Positions 16,595 through 27,172 are shown, counted from the stretch's first letter. The stretch is 64,000 nt of DNA from JAAYUD01 sp963676865 (GCA_963676865.2 CAXXSS010000001.1:3162001-3226000); one strand, 5' to 3'. The notes: generated from the sequence alone by a model not told the origin. Program-made: numbers and translations.

Positions 16595-17632
16595 TCATAT
16601 AGTGATTTCTCCAGCCAAATCGGATAGCATTGCTTTCTGAATTTCTTGAAAATTAAGTTGATGTCCCAGTAAAAACATTAACTTGGTGAGTGCACTTTCC
16701 ATTGTACTATCATATCCACATATTACTCCCGTTTGTAACAAATGCATACCTGCTTCGTACCTTTTCATCTCTACACTTCCAGACGAACATTGGGTGATAT
16801 TGATAATAATAATTCCTCTTTTTTGTGCCTCATAGAGTTCTTCAATAAGCCATCCCAATTGCGGAGCATTCCCCGATCCATATGTTTTTAAAACAACAGC
16901 TTTCAGGCCTTTAACTTTTAGCAAAGATGCCACAATCACTTTTTGTATCCCGGGGAATAGCGTAAGTACCACAACGTTCGGATCAAGTACATAGTGTGGT
17001 TTAAAAGGCTTGGATATGTCCGGATGTCTCACCAATGATGTATTGTATTTAATGTGTATGCCGGCTACAGCTAATGGAGGATAGTTGAACGATTGAAAAG
17101 CATTGAAATTTTCTGCATTTATTTTGGTTGTTCGATTACCTCTTAGTAGATGATTTTCAAAAAAGATACATACCTCTGGAACCATAGCGTTCCCTTCTTC
17201 ATCTTTGGCCGCAGCTATTTCGATAGACGTTATCAAGTTCTCTTTTCCGTCAGTACGTAGCATACCAATAGGAAGTTGAGAACCTGTAAGTATAACAGGT
17301 TTGCCGAGATTTTCGAGCATGAAACTGAGCGCCGAAGCTGTATATGCCATCGTATCTGTTCCATGCAAAATAACAAAACCGTCGTAATAATCGTAATTGT
17401 AGTTGATGATCTTCACTAGTTTAATCCATAGATCCGGTGCCATATCCGACGAATCGATAGGGGGATCGAACTGATAGGATGCAATTCGGTAATTGAATCG
17501 TTTCAATTCGGGAACATGGCTCATTAAATGATCAAAATTAAAGTTTTCTAAAGCTCCCGTTTCCGGATTTTCTATCATTCCGATAGTGCCGCCTGTATAA
17601 ATCAAGAGGACGGATGGATTGTGAGTTATCAT
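16595..17632 (-). CDS. ansA: Type I L-asparaginase
   Basis: This 345-residue protein has the first catalytic threonine motif TGGTIG at 13-18 and the second, LHGTDTM, at 89-95, with QCSSGSV further on. The absence of a signal peptide and the length fit cytoplasmic type I asparaginase, which hydrolyses asparagine to aspartate and ammonia. It has its own promoter and lies between two groups of polysaccharide genes without an obvious functional link. The start is the only good ATG near the promoter. Confidence 0.92.
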   Translation of the reverse strand: MITHNPSVLLIYTGGTIGMIENPETGALENFNFDHLMSHVPELKRFNYRIASYQFDPPIDSSDMAPDLWIKLVKIINYNYDYYDGFVILHGTDTMAYTASALSFMLENLGKPVILTGSQLPIGMLRTDGKENLITSIEIAAAKDEEGNAMVPEVCIFFENHLLRGNRTTKINAENFNAFQSFNYPPLAVAGIHIKYNTSLVRHPDISKPFKPHYVLDPNVVVLTLFPGIQKVIVASLLKVKGLKAVVLKTYGSGNAPQLGWLIEELYEAQKRGIIIINITQCSSGSVEMKRYEAGMHLLQTGVICGYDSTMESALTKLMFLLGHQLNFQEIQKAMLSDLAGEITI

Positions 17633-17651
17633 CTTATTTTATTTAATGCTG

Positions 17652-17681
17652 CAAAAATAGAGATATTCTGTGGAAAGACAA
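17652..17681 (-). promoter_or_regulatory. Promoter of ansA
   Basis: On the minus strand TTG (17681-17679), a 19-bp spacer and TATTTTTG (17659-17652) match the Bacteroides consensus, 19 bp before the asparaginase start. Confidence 0.6.
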
Positions 17682-17767
17682 TGATAAAATTAAAATATTG
17701 TATTGCGATATATAGATGTATATGGTCTATTCAGGTTATTAAATTTTCAATAAATTCTTTATCTAAT

Positions 17768-19225
17768 TTATTTATTCTCTTTTCTAAATTCATTTATTTT
17801 TTTTACGATATCATATTCTTTAGTGTATTGTATATATGTTACAAAAATCAGAAAGAACATAAATCCTTTAATAATAATTGATAATAAAATATTCAGGTTG
17901 CTGGTTAGTATATTGATTGGCAGCAGTATTAATATTAGGATAGAGGTTATTATTATTGGAGAGATAAATTGCTTAATAAACATCCATAATTTTCTTTTTT
18001 TGAAAGTCACATGATACATTTGCCAATAGCATTGCACAAAATTAATAGCAAATGTGGTGCTGATGCAATAAGCTACACCTTCTACACTTTTAAAATAAAA
18101 AACACCAAACAATATACCAGTTACATTTAAAATAGAAGAAAATAAACCACAAATAAAAAGGCTCTTTGTATCACCGGAAGCCTGAAAAATAGAACCTGAT
18201 GAAGATAGAATGACTTGCACTCCTGCAGATATTGCTAATATTTTAAATACTGGGATGGATGGCATCCATTGTGGTCCAAAGAATATTAAAGTCAATTCTT
18301 TTGCTGTGAAAAATAGACCTACAGTAAGAGGAAGTCCGATGAATGCCAATAAGCGAATGATTTTTTCGTATTCTGATGCCAATTTATTGGTGTCGTCTTG
18401 AAAATCGCTGAATATGGGATGGATAACAGGTGTGACCACTGCGGTTATATTTTGTAGTGGGAGCATCATTAGACTGTAAGATTTTTGATAGTATCCCAAT
18501 TGATTCATTCCAAGCTTTTTCCCGATGACTAATTTATCTAAATTTCTACTGAAGTAGTTGATTATATTAAACATAAATTGGTAAGCTGAATAACTGAATA
18601 TTTTCCGAATGGAAGCTAATCCCCAAGTTAATTGCAGTCTTTGTGGATAACGTCTTATTGATATGACAAACATTAATATGCCTGATAATATAGGGGGAAT
18701 GACAAGTGCATACAATCCGGCTCCTAGTAAGGCTGCTGCGACCCCTAAAATTCCGCAAGATACTTGAATGGTTAAACCTCTTAGTGCAATATATTTGAAA
18801 TCTTTATGTTTGTAAAATAAAGCATTCGGAACAATTGTAATAGAAGAAGTAAAGAGATTAAGTGATAGAAGTTGGCAAATAACGATAAGTGTACTACTCT
18901 TATAATAGTTACCAATAAGCCAAGAAGATGCAAAAAATAATCCGGCAAGAACAATACCGCTCCATAATGTAAAAGAAAAGATATTTGAAAGATCTTTTTC
19001 TGTCAATGTTTTATTTTGCACAATAGCTGTTGAGATACCCATATCGGTAAACAGAGCAAAGAAAGTTATGATAACAGTTGCAACCGCTACTACACCAAAA
19101 TCGGCAGGAGGTAATAATCTTGCCAATACAGCTGTAATCGCAAGCTGTACTACGATATTGGAATATTTTTCGAGTGCAGTATAAGCAATACCCGAAAAAA
19201 GTTGTTTTTTCATATTGATTGCCAT
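17768..19225 (-). CDS. Wzx-type polysaccharide flippase (MOP superfamily)
   Basis: This 485-residue protein has about 12-14 hydrophobic segments from end to end and the N-terminal pattern of polysaccharide transporters (GIAYTALEKYSNIVVQ, ARLLPPADFGVVAVA). It would flip lipid-linked repeat units across the inner membrane. Its start lies 2 bp after the stop of the GT2 gene on the same strand, so the two are surely translated from one message. It provides the flippase for the Wzx/Wzy-type system completed by the genes at 33-37 kb. Confidence 0.9.
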   Translation of the reverse strand: MAINMKKQLFSGIAYTALEKYSNIVVQLAITAVLARLLPPADFGVVAVATVIITFFALFTDMGISTAIVQNKTLTEKDLSNIFSFTLWSGIVLAGLFFASSWLIGNYYKSSTLIVICQLLSLNLFTSSITIVPNALFYKHKDFKYIALRGLTIQVSCGILGVAAALLGAGLYALVIPPILSGILMFVISIRRYPQRLQLTWGLASIRKIFSYSAYQFMFNIINYFSRNLDKLVIGKKLGMNQLGYYQKSYSLMMLPLQNITAVVTPVIHPIFSDFQDDTNKLASEYEKIIRLLAFIGLPLTVGLFFTAKELTLIFFGPQWMPSIPVFKILAISAGVQVILSSSGSIFQASGDTKSLFICGLFSSILNVTGILFGVFYFKSVEGVAYCISTTFAINFVQCYWQMYHVTFKKRKLWMFIKQFISPIIITSILILILLPINILTSNLNILLSIIIKGFMFFLIFVTYIQYTKEYDIVKKINEFRKENK

Positions 19226-19227
19226 AA

Positions 19228-20181
19228 CTATTTTACTTTCTTTTTTAGTATTGATTTTGCAAAAAGATAGAAGATAGAACTATATTTAATATACTTCATA
19301 TAGCGGCGTAAACAGATAATAATTAGAGACAACCGTTCTTCGCGTGGAAGCTTGTAGGCTTCCCATCGGATGATGGTATCTAGAATTTGAGAGAGCAAGA
19401 TATCAATAATTGTGCATGCTTCACTATTTGATGACTTCTTTTCTTTTACTAATTCATCTGTAACGGTAATATATCCTTGAATATTTTTCCACGAAAAAGT
19501 CTTGGACATGGTAGAGTTTGGGCGTATGCGACGATGAAAGAGATTTTTGCAGATGTAGGCCATCTTTTTTGACTTAATGTATAATAAAGCTGTAAAGAGT
19601 TGGTCTTCGTGGATGATGCCTGCATGGAAACTTAATTTATGATTGGTAATATGGCTAAGGCTTATAAAGAGTAAGGGAACGGAAGGGGTATACTCCATCT
19701 TTGCTAATTGAAGGCTGATAGATTCTAGTCCCGTATAAGTCATTTTTTCGAATAGACTACTGCTTCTATTATATTTGAGACTATTTCCTATTGGAATGTT
19801 ATTTGGGTTATATATATCGGAGTCGAAAGTAACAAAATCATACTTTCCTTTTTCGCAAAGCTCATAGCACAATTCTAATGTCTCAGGCTCTATTAAATCG
19901 TCACTGTCTAAAAAGTAGAGGTATTTTCCTCTTGCATTGACAATCCCCGTATTGCGGGCGACGCTTTGCCCCGAATTAACTTCTTTGATTATTTTGATCC
20001 GTGAATCGTCTTTTGCACATTCACGGATGATTTCTTCGCTGTTGTCGGTAGAGCCGTCGTTGATGCAGATAATTTCAATATCTCGCAAGGTTTGGTTACA
20101 TGCGCTTATAAGAGTTTGTCGTATATATTGTTCCGTATTATATACAGGAATTATAACACTTACTTTGTAGTCGTATGCCAT
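19228..20181 (-). CDS. Family 2 glycosyltransferase
   Basis: This 317-residue protein starts with a classic GT2 nucleotide-sugar domain: VSVIIPVYNTEQYIRQTL, CINDGSTDNS, NSGQSVARNTG and the metal-binding YFLDSDDLI. The C-terminal 120 residues are less conserved and there is no clear membrane helix. It adds a sugar to the growing lipid-linked unit; donor and acceptor are unknown. The start is 8 bp after the end of the addA-like gene and the flippase follows at once, so these polysaccharide genes seem to depend on transcription through addA. Confidence 0.9.
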   Translation of the reverse strand: MAYDYKVSVIIPVYNTEQYIRQTLISACNQTLRDIEIICINDGSTDNSEEIIRECAKDDSRIKIIKEVNSGQSVARNTGIVNARGKYLYFLDSDDLIEPETLELCYELCEKGKYDFVTFDSDIYNPNNIPIGNSLKYNRSSSLFEKMTYTGLESISLQLAKMEYTPSVPLLFISLSHITNHKLSFHAGIIHEDQLFTALLYIKSKKMAYICKNLFHRRIRPNSTMSKTFSWKNIQGYITVTDELVKEKKSSNSEACTIIDILLSQILDTIIRWEAYKLPREERLSLIIICLRRYMKYIKYSSIFYLFAKSILKKKVK

Positions 20182-20189
20182 ACCTTCAA

Positions 20190-23100
20190 TTATATATGTT
20201 CTATTTCATCTGTTGAAACGTACCAAAGGTAGCCATTTATGTTTTTGTATCCAATCATTTTCAACAATTTCGTATATTCTTCTATCTGCCGATTGTATTT
20301 CTTGTTTTTCTTTCCAAATTTGAAATCAACCACAGTTGCAGCGTCTCCTTTGGTAACGACCCTGTCTGGTCGACGATTCTTTATTTTGCCACTTTCCATC
20401 CATATAATGTCGCGTTCGTTAATAACACTCCAACTAGGGTCGTACCACTTCTTTATTTCTGGTTTGTTGAACGCTTGATGTGTGAATATGCTGATTTCTT
20501 CTTTTTCTGCTTCCTTTATTATACCTTCGAAAGCTAATTGGTTGATTGCCGTGTCAATGTCGATTTTGCCGTTTATCGCCGAAAACAGTTCGTGCAACAT
20601 TTTGCCCCGATTGATGTAACGAAATGGCTGTTTATCTCCTTCTTCTCCCGAAATAAAATCGGCCGAACGATTGGATTGTTTGAACTGTACACGCTGTGCA
20701 AACGATTTCATCTGTACCGCTTCTCTGTCTGGTTGTTCCAAGAAGCGGTTCTTTGTCTCTGTCGTAGCCATTCTCTTATCTGATAGCATTGGGCTTTCGC
20801 CTATTTCAAATATTTCGTCCTCATCCAGATGTTCCGATAGAATTTGTTGCAACATTTCCGACACACTGTTTTTATTTCGATCTGACTTTCCAAATATAAT
20901 AAGATTCTTTTCTGCTCGCGTAAATGCTACGTATAGGAGGTTCAAATTATCTACCCATAGTTGCAGACGCTCTTTCAGATATTCTTTTTGATAGATGGAT
21001 TGTAACATAGACTGCCCATAGTTGATGGGAACAATGTTTAGCATATCGTAAGGAGAAGTGTCCGGTTTGCACCACACTAGTTGATCTCTTGTTTCGTTTT
21101 CCAGATTCCAATCGCAGAAAGGAATAAGCACCGTATGAAATTGAAGTCCTTTAGAAGAGTGGATGGTATATATATGAATTCCGTCCAATTTTCCACCTGT
21201 TATGGTTTTGGAACATAATGTTTCTTCCCAATAGGTTAGAAATGACAGAATATCCGACGGATTGTTTTGCAGATACTCCATTACTGCATCGAAAAAGAAG
21301 AACAGATAAGCGTCTTGCCCTTCTATCTTGTTAAGACTCAAAAGGTCGCTTAGCTTCTCGAGCAACTCGTAAAGTGGCAATATTTTCAGTTGTTCCTTTT
21401 CTCGATGAAAATCGTTTATATAGGTTTCAATTCCTTTTGTTGCCAGTTCGTTTATACCGCAGTCTTTTTTCAGTACTTCATTTTCATAACTCTGCAATAA
21501 TGATGTTGTCGAAACACCATCATTTCCATCCGAAAGTACCCTTAATGCATCCACCAACATTCCCACGGCCACAGAAGAGTCCAGTCGGAATGCTTCGTCA
21601 GATATGATTCTAATCTTTAGTTCGTTCTTAAAATAATCGGCAATAAGCGGAATGTTTTTCTTTTTGCGTACCAGTATGGCTATATCTTCAAGCTTTATGC
21701 CGCTTTCTAGCAGCCGTTTCGTCTCTTTTCCGAGTTGGACACAAACATTTGCTTCATAATCCAATTCTTCTTCTTTATCGGGACCGATGAATGCCACTTT
21801 TATATATCCTTCTTCTTCAGCGTGTGGCGATTGTTGTTCTACGTCATGATAGGCTTCCAGCAATTCCACGCAGTTTTTTTCTTCATCTATACGATAGATG
21901 TCGTTCAAGTATTTTTTGGCAGACGAGAAAACAAAGTTATTGAAAGTAATGATACGCTTCCGGCTTCGGCGATTTATCGTTAACGACTTCTCGTTGATAG
22001 GAAAGCTTTCCAATTTGCCATGTAGATTATTCAGTATGTTCCAGTCGCCATTACGCCAACGATAGATCGATTGTTTTACATCGCCCACAATTAAGCTATC
22101 TGCTCCTTGAGAGAGTCCTTCTATCAAAAGCATTTTAAAGTTTTCCCATTGCATCTTGCTGGTATCCTGAAACTCGTCTATCATGACGTTGCGGATATTG
22201 GTGCCTATCTTTTCAAAGACAAACGAAGAATCATTATCGTCTATAATCCGATGAAGCAAGGCATTCGTTTCGGCAAGCAAAAAGCGATTTTGAGTATTGT
22301 TTTCTTTCTTTATTTCTATTTTGATAGCATTGAGTAGCGACATCTTGTTCAGGTGCTGCATTGTCAGATTAATGCTGTTCAGAATGATCGAATTCTTCAT
22401 TCTAAACGTTTCTGTCGCCATTAATAAAGGCAAAAATATGTTGCTACTAGATTAATGTTCGCTTCTTTCTGATCTGCTTTCCGAAGCCATCCTTCGGGCG
22501 CTTCCAAGCATTTGGCAATGGTGGCGTTTCTTGCTTTATCGTCCAGTTCGCATTGGCTAATCTTATTAAAGTAGCCGGCAATGTTTTTGCCGTTGCCGAA
22601 ACTATCGATAGATGTTCCTGTCTTGGTTAGCAATGTTTCAAAATCTATGCTGAAACGTGCTGCTTCTTCCTGAATTCTCTTTTTCTGCTGTCTGAGCTCT
22701 TTATAGAGTGTTGGGATACTCGAGTCTGTCTTGCCCGCCAAATTGTTTCCATAACTCATCACGAGCTCGTTGAATAGGTTTTGCCCAAACTTTTTCACTT
22801 CGTCGGCAATCTTCCATCGCTTATCGTCGTTTATTCTGTCTTCGATATAACTGAGGATGCCTGCCATTTCTTTAGACGTTGCTGTAAGGTTGGCAAACAT
22901 CTGGTCGACTGCCTCATTGAGCACCGAAGTAGTATCGAGTTCAATGTTCAGATTGGGTGACAAATCCAATTCTCGGGCAAGATTGCGCATTACCGATTGA
23001 AAGAAAGAATCGATCGTTTCTACTCTGAAATGGTTGTAGTCGTGTAGTATATTGGTTAAGGCTTTGCTTGCGGTGCTTCTGATCGTTATTTCGTCGTAGC

Positions 23101-23338
23101 CGGTGAATGCCATGATCTGTTTTAAATAGGCTTCTGCATCATTATCTCTCCAACTCAATCCGCAAAGCACTCCGAGTATACGTTCTTTCATCTCACCGGT
23201 AGCCTTGTTGGTGAAAGTCACGGCAAGTATCTGCCTATATGCTTTGGGATTCTTTATTAAATGGCATATATATTCTACGGCAAGGGTGAATGTTTTTCCC
23301 GAACCTGCCGATGCTTTATAGACTGTTAGATTTCCCAT
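20190..23338 (-). pseudogene. addA: AddA/RecB-like helicase-nuclease, split by one frameshift
   Basis: Two overlapping reading frames together encode about 1050 residues. The first (23338-22421, 305 residues) has Walker A KASAGSGKT and AVTFTNKATGEMK. The second (22433-20190) has MIDEFQDTS, GDVKQSIYRWRNGD, TIHSSKGLQF, VAFTRAEKN and a C-terminal RecB-type nuclease with RPDRV, VVDFKFGK and QIEEY. The break is at an A5 run (22432-22436); one extra base there would join the frames as VATYFLPLLMATE. An intact protein would resect double-strand breaks with a partner AddB, which is not in the window. It may be a real mutation, a slippage site or a sequencing error. Confidence 0.85.
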
Positions 23339-23438
23339 TATTACTAAACTATTGTCACTATTGTCTTCTTCGCTTTGTTCTTAATCAAACGAAGATACTA
23401 ATTATTTTTTATTGTTATAGGGTTGGACTGAAAATAAT

Positions 23439-24050
23439 TTATTCGTCGGCATTATTACATCGTTTGTAAATGGCTACTCTTTTTGTACCCACATTGCGTA
23501 TCTTACCACTATCTATCCAACGCTGTAAGCGTGTCCATACGGCAGTTCTATTTGCATTTGTTTTTATCAACAAGTCTTTGGCTGTAATATATTCCTCTTT
23601 TGCAAGCATTTCTTCCAAGAGATTGTTCCATTCTTTGTCGGAACGAACATCGAAATGAGTATTGGCTCCCGAACATTCGAACGTTGCACACGCCATGGCT
23701 CTTTTCATTTTTGCATCGGGACGGAATGTTACATCCTTCAGTTCTATTTTTAAATTGCGCGCATTCATTTCTTTTATTGGTTTACGGCAAGTAGCTGTAG
23801 CCTGAAAGAATCCGATTCCATCGAGATGTACACATTCGCCATTACTTATCATTTCTTGCATGATGTTGGCTATTGATTCTAACATTCCAATAAGTTCTCC
23901 CGGGGTATATGTAGAACGATAATGTAGCTTTTTTGCAATTTCTTCGTTGTTACGGGTGTTGTGGCATACGACGCGAGGATAAAAACGCTTTTCTTTCTCG
24001 TTCTCTGTTGTGATGCCGGTAATAGGGTACAATTCATACTTTATTGCCAT
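23439..24050 (-). CDS. HU-like DNA-binding protein with C-terminal winged-helix-like domain
   Basis: From the ATG at 24050 the protein has 203 residues. The N-terminal part (about 1-125) is the HU-related domain of Bacteroidetes: IAKKLHYRSTYTPGELIGML, GECVHLDGIGFFQATA and the final DVTFRPDAKMKRAM. The remainder (about 150-195) reads as a small helix-turn-helix module (ITAKDLLIKTNANRTAVWTRLQRWIDSGKI). It is likely a nucleoid-associated or regulatory DNA-binding protein. It lies 100 bp upstream of the addA-like gene and directly downstream of two tandem hairpin repeats. The extended start at 24059 is a TTG and is less likely. Confidence 0.8.
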   Translation of the reverse strand: MAIKYELYPITGITTENEKEKRFYPRVVCHNTRNNEEIAKKLHYRSTYTPGELIGMLESIANIMQEMISNGECVHLDGIGFFQATATCRKPIKEMNARNLKIELKDVTFRPDAKMKRAMACATFECSGANTHFDVRSDKEWNNLLEEMLAKEEYITAKDLLIKTNANRTAVWTRLQRWIDSGKIRNVGTKRVAIYKRCNNADE

Positions 24051-24102
24051 GTCTTTCAATGTTTTATTAAAGTTGTTTCAAAAATTTGATTCGTTCACTT
24101 CA

Positions 24103-24190
24103 TTTGTTTGGTGCGCAGCATACAATTGTCTGATGCGCACCAAACGAATATTTGCTGGGCAGCAAACGAATAGATGGTGCCCAGCAAACA
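24103..24190. repeat. Tandem palindromic repeats (GTGCGC family)
   Basis: Two inverted repeats follow each other: TTTGGTGCGC (24107-24116) with GCGCACCAAA (24135-24144), and TTTGCTGGGC (24151-24160) with GCCCAGCAAA (24179-24188). The first shares the string GTTTGGTGCGCAGCATACA with the repeats at 46045-46128. They lie just upstream of the HU-like gene and could be folded RNA, regulator sites or a dispersed intergenic repeat. Confidence 0.8.
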
Positions 24191-24460
24191 AATGGAACAT
24201 TTATACAAAAATAATGAATCTTTCTGACGTATGCAATGATACATGCTTATGTTGTGATAGGATTTTCGGAATCTCTATCAGATTTGTCTCTTTAAATTGC
24301 TGGTTCTAAACCAATAATTGGCTTAATGGTTTTCATCTGTATTATGGAGCAAAGAAATCTCAGCATTCAATGATGAAACTTACAACATGATCATTTCATG
24401 TGTATAATTACTTATGTGCTTGAAAAGATGATGCCAGATTCTTTTTAATTGTAAATAATC
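24191..24460. other. Intergenic stretch upstream of the lipoprotein gene
   Basis: I see no gene, no long repeat and no clear RNA fold here. It separates the HU-like gene from the promoter of the polysaccharide cluster on the plus strand. Confidence 0.5.
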
Positions 24461-24491
24461 TTTGAAAATAATTTAAGATGTATTATATTTG
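24461..24491 (+). promoter_or_regulatory. Promoter of the plus-strand polysaccharide cluster
   Basis: TTTG (24461-24464), a 19-bp spacer and TATATTTG (24484-24491) match the Bacteroides consensus exactly, 25 bp before the lipoprotein ATG. Confidence 0.75.
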
Positions 24492-24516
24492 AAGCACTAA
24501 TTCTATCAAATTCAAG

Positions 24517-25986
24517 ATGAAAAAATCATATACTGTCTTTGTTTTAATGGCTTTGGTAAGTTTTCTATCATGTCAGAATAAGGACTTGTATCAAGGGCCA
24601 AAAGGAACTACTGATACTAATAATCCGACTTCTAATATTGATTATTCTGCACCTTATATTTATAATTTCTCGGATGAGGTGAAAAATGCTGAGGCTGTAA
24701 TTACTATCAAAGTTAATAACGATATTACGGCTTCTGATCTTATGGCATCGGTTCCTCCGTTGAAATACAATAAAACTTGGTTAATGATGCTGACACAAGA
24801 TGATTGTAAGCCTTCGACATATTGTAGAACATGGGCAAAAAATAATGGTCAGCCAGTTTCTTCTTCTGATACATTTGATGGTATCCATGATTTATATTAT
24901 GATTATCTTCAATTATCCAATAATGATTTACCTCCGACTATTATTTCTGCTCAATATTCATTAGGCTCTACAGATGGAGCTGGAAATGAAGTTCGTTTTG
25001 CAATTACGGCAACCGTTGAGCCTGAGCAAAAATGGATGAATGCGGCAACAAATATAAATAAGAATTATAGTCAAAATTATTATCGGTTTTATATGAAGAG
25101 TGGTTTAGTGTGGTATAATTTAATGGATATGATGAATTATGGCACAGGCTTAGCTTTTCATAATGTGAATGCTTCGAATGAAAAAGATGAAAGTGACGTT
25201 TTGAGACACTTTAATATAGCTCAAGATTCTATTGTGAAAAGATTGTCTGGTAGGAAATGTAAAATGTTAGCAGAACCTGATGGCAATAAAGTATATGTCT
25301 CTGCTGCTCTTAAATTTCCTGATATCCAGACAATGACTGTACAAGCAGGGACTGTCGTATTATATCCTTTTCGGGTTGATACAGATTTGAGAGATATTCT
25401 CTTGAATAGAACTTTTCTAGATGATCCTGAAGGCTTTAAATCCGAAATAGAAACTCAATTGGCTCTGCCTAAAGAAGAGAGAAAAGCCATTAGTATAGGA
25501 GTGCACTCTACTAGTAATAAATGGATGGACTTCTTGCAATGGGTGAATGATAATTATGGGCAAAAGGGTGATGATTCGGTTTGGTTTCCTAGCCAGGAAG
25601 AGTATTACGAATACAATTATTATAGAATACACGGAATTCAGAAAATAGAGCAGGTTGATAGTCGGACTATTTGTCTAACAGTAACTTTGCCTTCGGGTGA
25701 TTATTTTTATTATCCGTCAACTACAATAAATCTTAGTGGAATAAAGTCCTCTGATATTGCTTCTATTTCATCTAATGATGCTACTAGCGGATTTTCTTAT
25801 GCCGATTATGATAATGGTATAATGATGAATATTGATTGTCGTAAACATTTAGTTGAACTTGCCACGCACTATGTTGAAAAATACGAAAAGGATAAGACTA
25901 ATCTTTCTAATAAGGCTGATGCGATTTATTTTGTCAATCTATTAAAGCAAAGTTCGATCAAGGAGAGTCTGTTGAAGCGCATTTAA
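24517..25986 (+). CDS. Large lipoprotein, possibly NodB deacetylase-like
   Basis: This 489-residue protein has a lipoprotein signal with Cys20 (FLSCQNK), then a low-complexity linker (about 27-45) and a long domain I do not recognise with certainty. The stretch WLMMLTQDDCKP near residue 91 recalls the first motif of polysaccharide deacetylases (TFDD), and ISIGVHSTSNKWMDF near residue 327 could carry the metal-binding histidine. Both are pattern guesses. The protein would sit on a membrane facing the periplasm or outside. It has its own strong promoter and stands at the head of four or five glycosyltransferase genes, which suggests action on the polysaccharide. Confidence 0.65.
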   Translation: MKKSYTVFVLMALVSFLSCQNKDLYQGPKGTTDTNNPTSNIDYSAPYIYNFSDEVKNAEAVITIKVNNDITASDLMASVPPLKYNKTWLMMLTQDDCKPSTYCRTWAKNNGQPVSSSDTFDGIHDLYYDYLQLSNNDLPPTIISAQYSLGSTDGAGNEVRFAITATVEPEQKWMNAATNINKNYSQNYYRFYMKSGLVWYNLMDMMNYGTGLAFHNVNASNEKDESDVLRHFNIAQDSIVKRLSGRKCKMLAEPDGNKVYVSAALKFPDIQTMTVQAGTVVLYPFRVDTDLRDILLNRTFLDDPEGFKSEIETQLALPKEERKAISIGVHSTSNKWMDFLQWVNDNYGQKGDDSVWFPSQEEYYEYNYYRIHGIQKIEQVDSRTICLTVTLPSGDYFYYPSTTINLSGIKSSDIASISSNDATSGFSYADYDNGIMMNIDCRKHLVELATHYVEKYEKDKTNLSNKADAIYFVNLLKQSSIKESLLKRI

Positions 25987-26056
25987 TAATATCTTGGCTA
26001 TTTAGTGGAAAATATTTAAATTATTAGCTTATATTTGAACAAGAAAATAGAATAAT

Positions 26057-27172
26057 ATGAAAGCTCTGTTCCTTATATTTCACGGATTTGATCCTGCTAA
26101 CGGAATAAGTAAGAAAATTCATTATCAAGTACAAGCACTGAAACAATGTGGGCTAGATGTTGAACTTTGTTCTTATGAAGTTGCTACCGATGGGCATCGT
26201 TGTTGGAAAGTCGATGGCAGGGTCATTGCTGATTTGGGAACTGGTATTGGGGCTAAGTTTAAAAGGCATATTGACTACTCGCCAATAGTGCAATATGTGA
26301 AAGAGAATAAAATTGAGTTTGTCTATATGCGTTCCTATCATAATGCTAATCCTTTTACGATCAATATGGTAAAGTCAATGAGAAGGATAGGAGCCAAAGT
26401 CGTGATGGAGATTCCTACTTATCCCTATGACCAAGAGTATGTGATTCTAAAAATGAAGATGGAATTGGCGGTCGATCGTCTTTTTAGACATTCTCTAGCT
26501 AAACAATTAAATGGTATTGTGACTTTTTCCAATGCTCTTCGAATATTTGGTAAAGATACTATCCGGATATCCAATGGTATTGATTTTGATGCTATACCAC
26601 TTAAAGAACATCAAAATGATACATCCAAAGAATTACACCTTATTGCTGTAGCCGAAATACACGATTGGCATGGCTATGATAGATTGATAAGAGGTCTTGC
26701 TGAGTATTATCGTACCAATCCTAGTTATAAAGTTTATTTTCATTTGGTGGGCTATTTTTATAGCATAACTGGTGAAAAAGAATTCAATCAGATGGTACGG
26801 GAAAACCTAGTTGAATCTTATGTTATTTTTCATGGAGCGAAGAGTGGAAAAGAATTGGATGAATTGTTTGAAGAATGCGATTTTGCTATTGGAAGTTTGG
26901 GAAGACATCGGAGTGGAATAACATATATAAAGACTTTGAAGAATAGGGAATATGCTGCTCGAGGGTTTTCTTTTATTTACTCTGAAACAGACGAAGACTT
27001 TGATGCGGAGCCTTATGTATTAAAAGTACCTGCTGATGAATCTCCTATAGATATTAATCGTGTCATAGATTTTTATGATTCATTGAAAACGTCTCCAGAA
27101 GACATACGACTATCTATTAAGCATCTTTCATGGTCCGTACAGATGCAAAAGGTTCTGGACGTTTTGTGGTGA
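26057..27172 (+). CDS. GT4-type glycosyltransferase
   Basis: This 371-residue protein has a GT-B layout: an N-terminal FLIFHGFDPANGISKK where GT4 enzymes bind the acceptor, a middle ISNGIDFD that resembles the usual S/PNGID motif, and a C-terminal half with HDWHGYDRLIRGL and HGAKSGKELDELFEECDFAIG. The usual E-x7-E motif is weak. TATATTTG at 26030-26037 is a possible -7 box just upstream without a good -33. It lies between the lipoprotein and the GT-D gene on the same strand. The sugar is unknown. Confidence 0.82.
   Translation: MKALFLIFHGFDPANGISKKIHYQVQALKQCGLDVELCSYEVATDGHRCWKVDGRVIADLGTGIGAKFKRHIDYSPIVQYVKENKIEFVYMRSYHNANPFTINMVKSMRRIGAKVVMEIPTYPYDQEYVILKMKMELAVDRLFRHSLAKQLNGIVTFSNALRIFGKDTIRISNGIDFDAIPLKEHQNDTSKELHLIAVAEIHDWHGYDRLIRGLAEYYRTNPSYKVYFHLVGYFYSITGEKEFNQMVRENLVESYVIFHGAKSGKELDELFEECDFAIGSLGRHRSGITYIKTLKNREYAARGFSFIYSETDEDFDAEPYVLKVPADESPIDINRVIDFYDSLKTSPEDIRLSIKHLSWSVQMQKVLDVLW

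Noticed and set aside
20190..23338. Two separate helicase genes
   Set aside because: Walker A and motif II fall in different frames that overlap by 13 bp; one missing base explains both.
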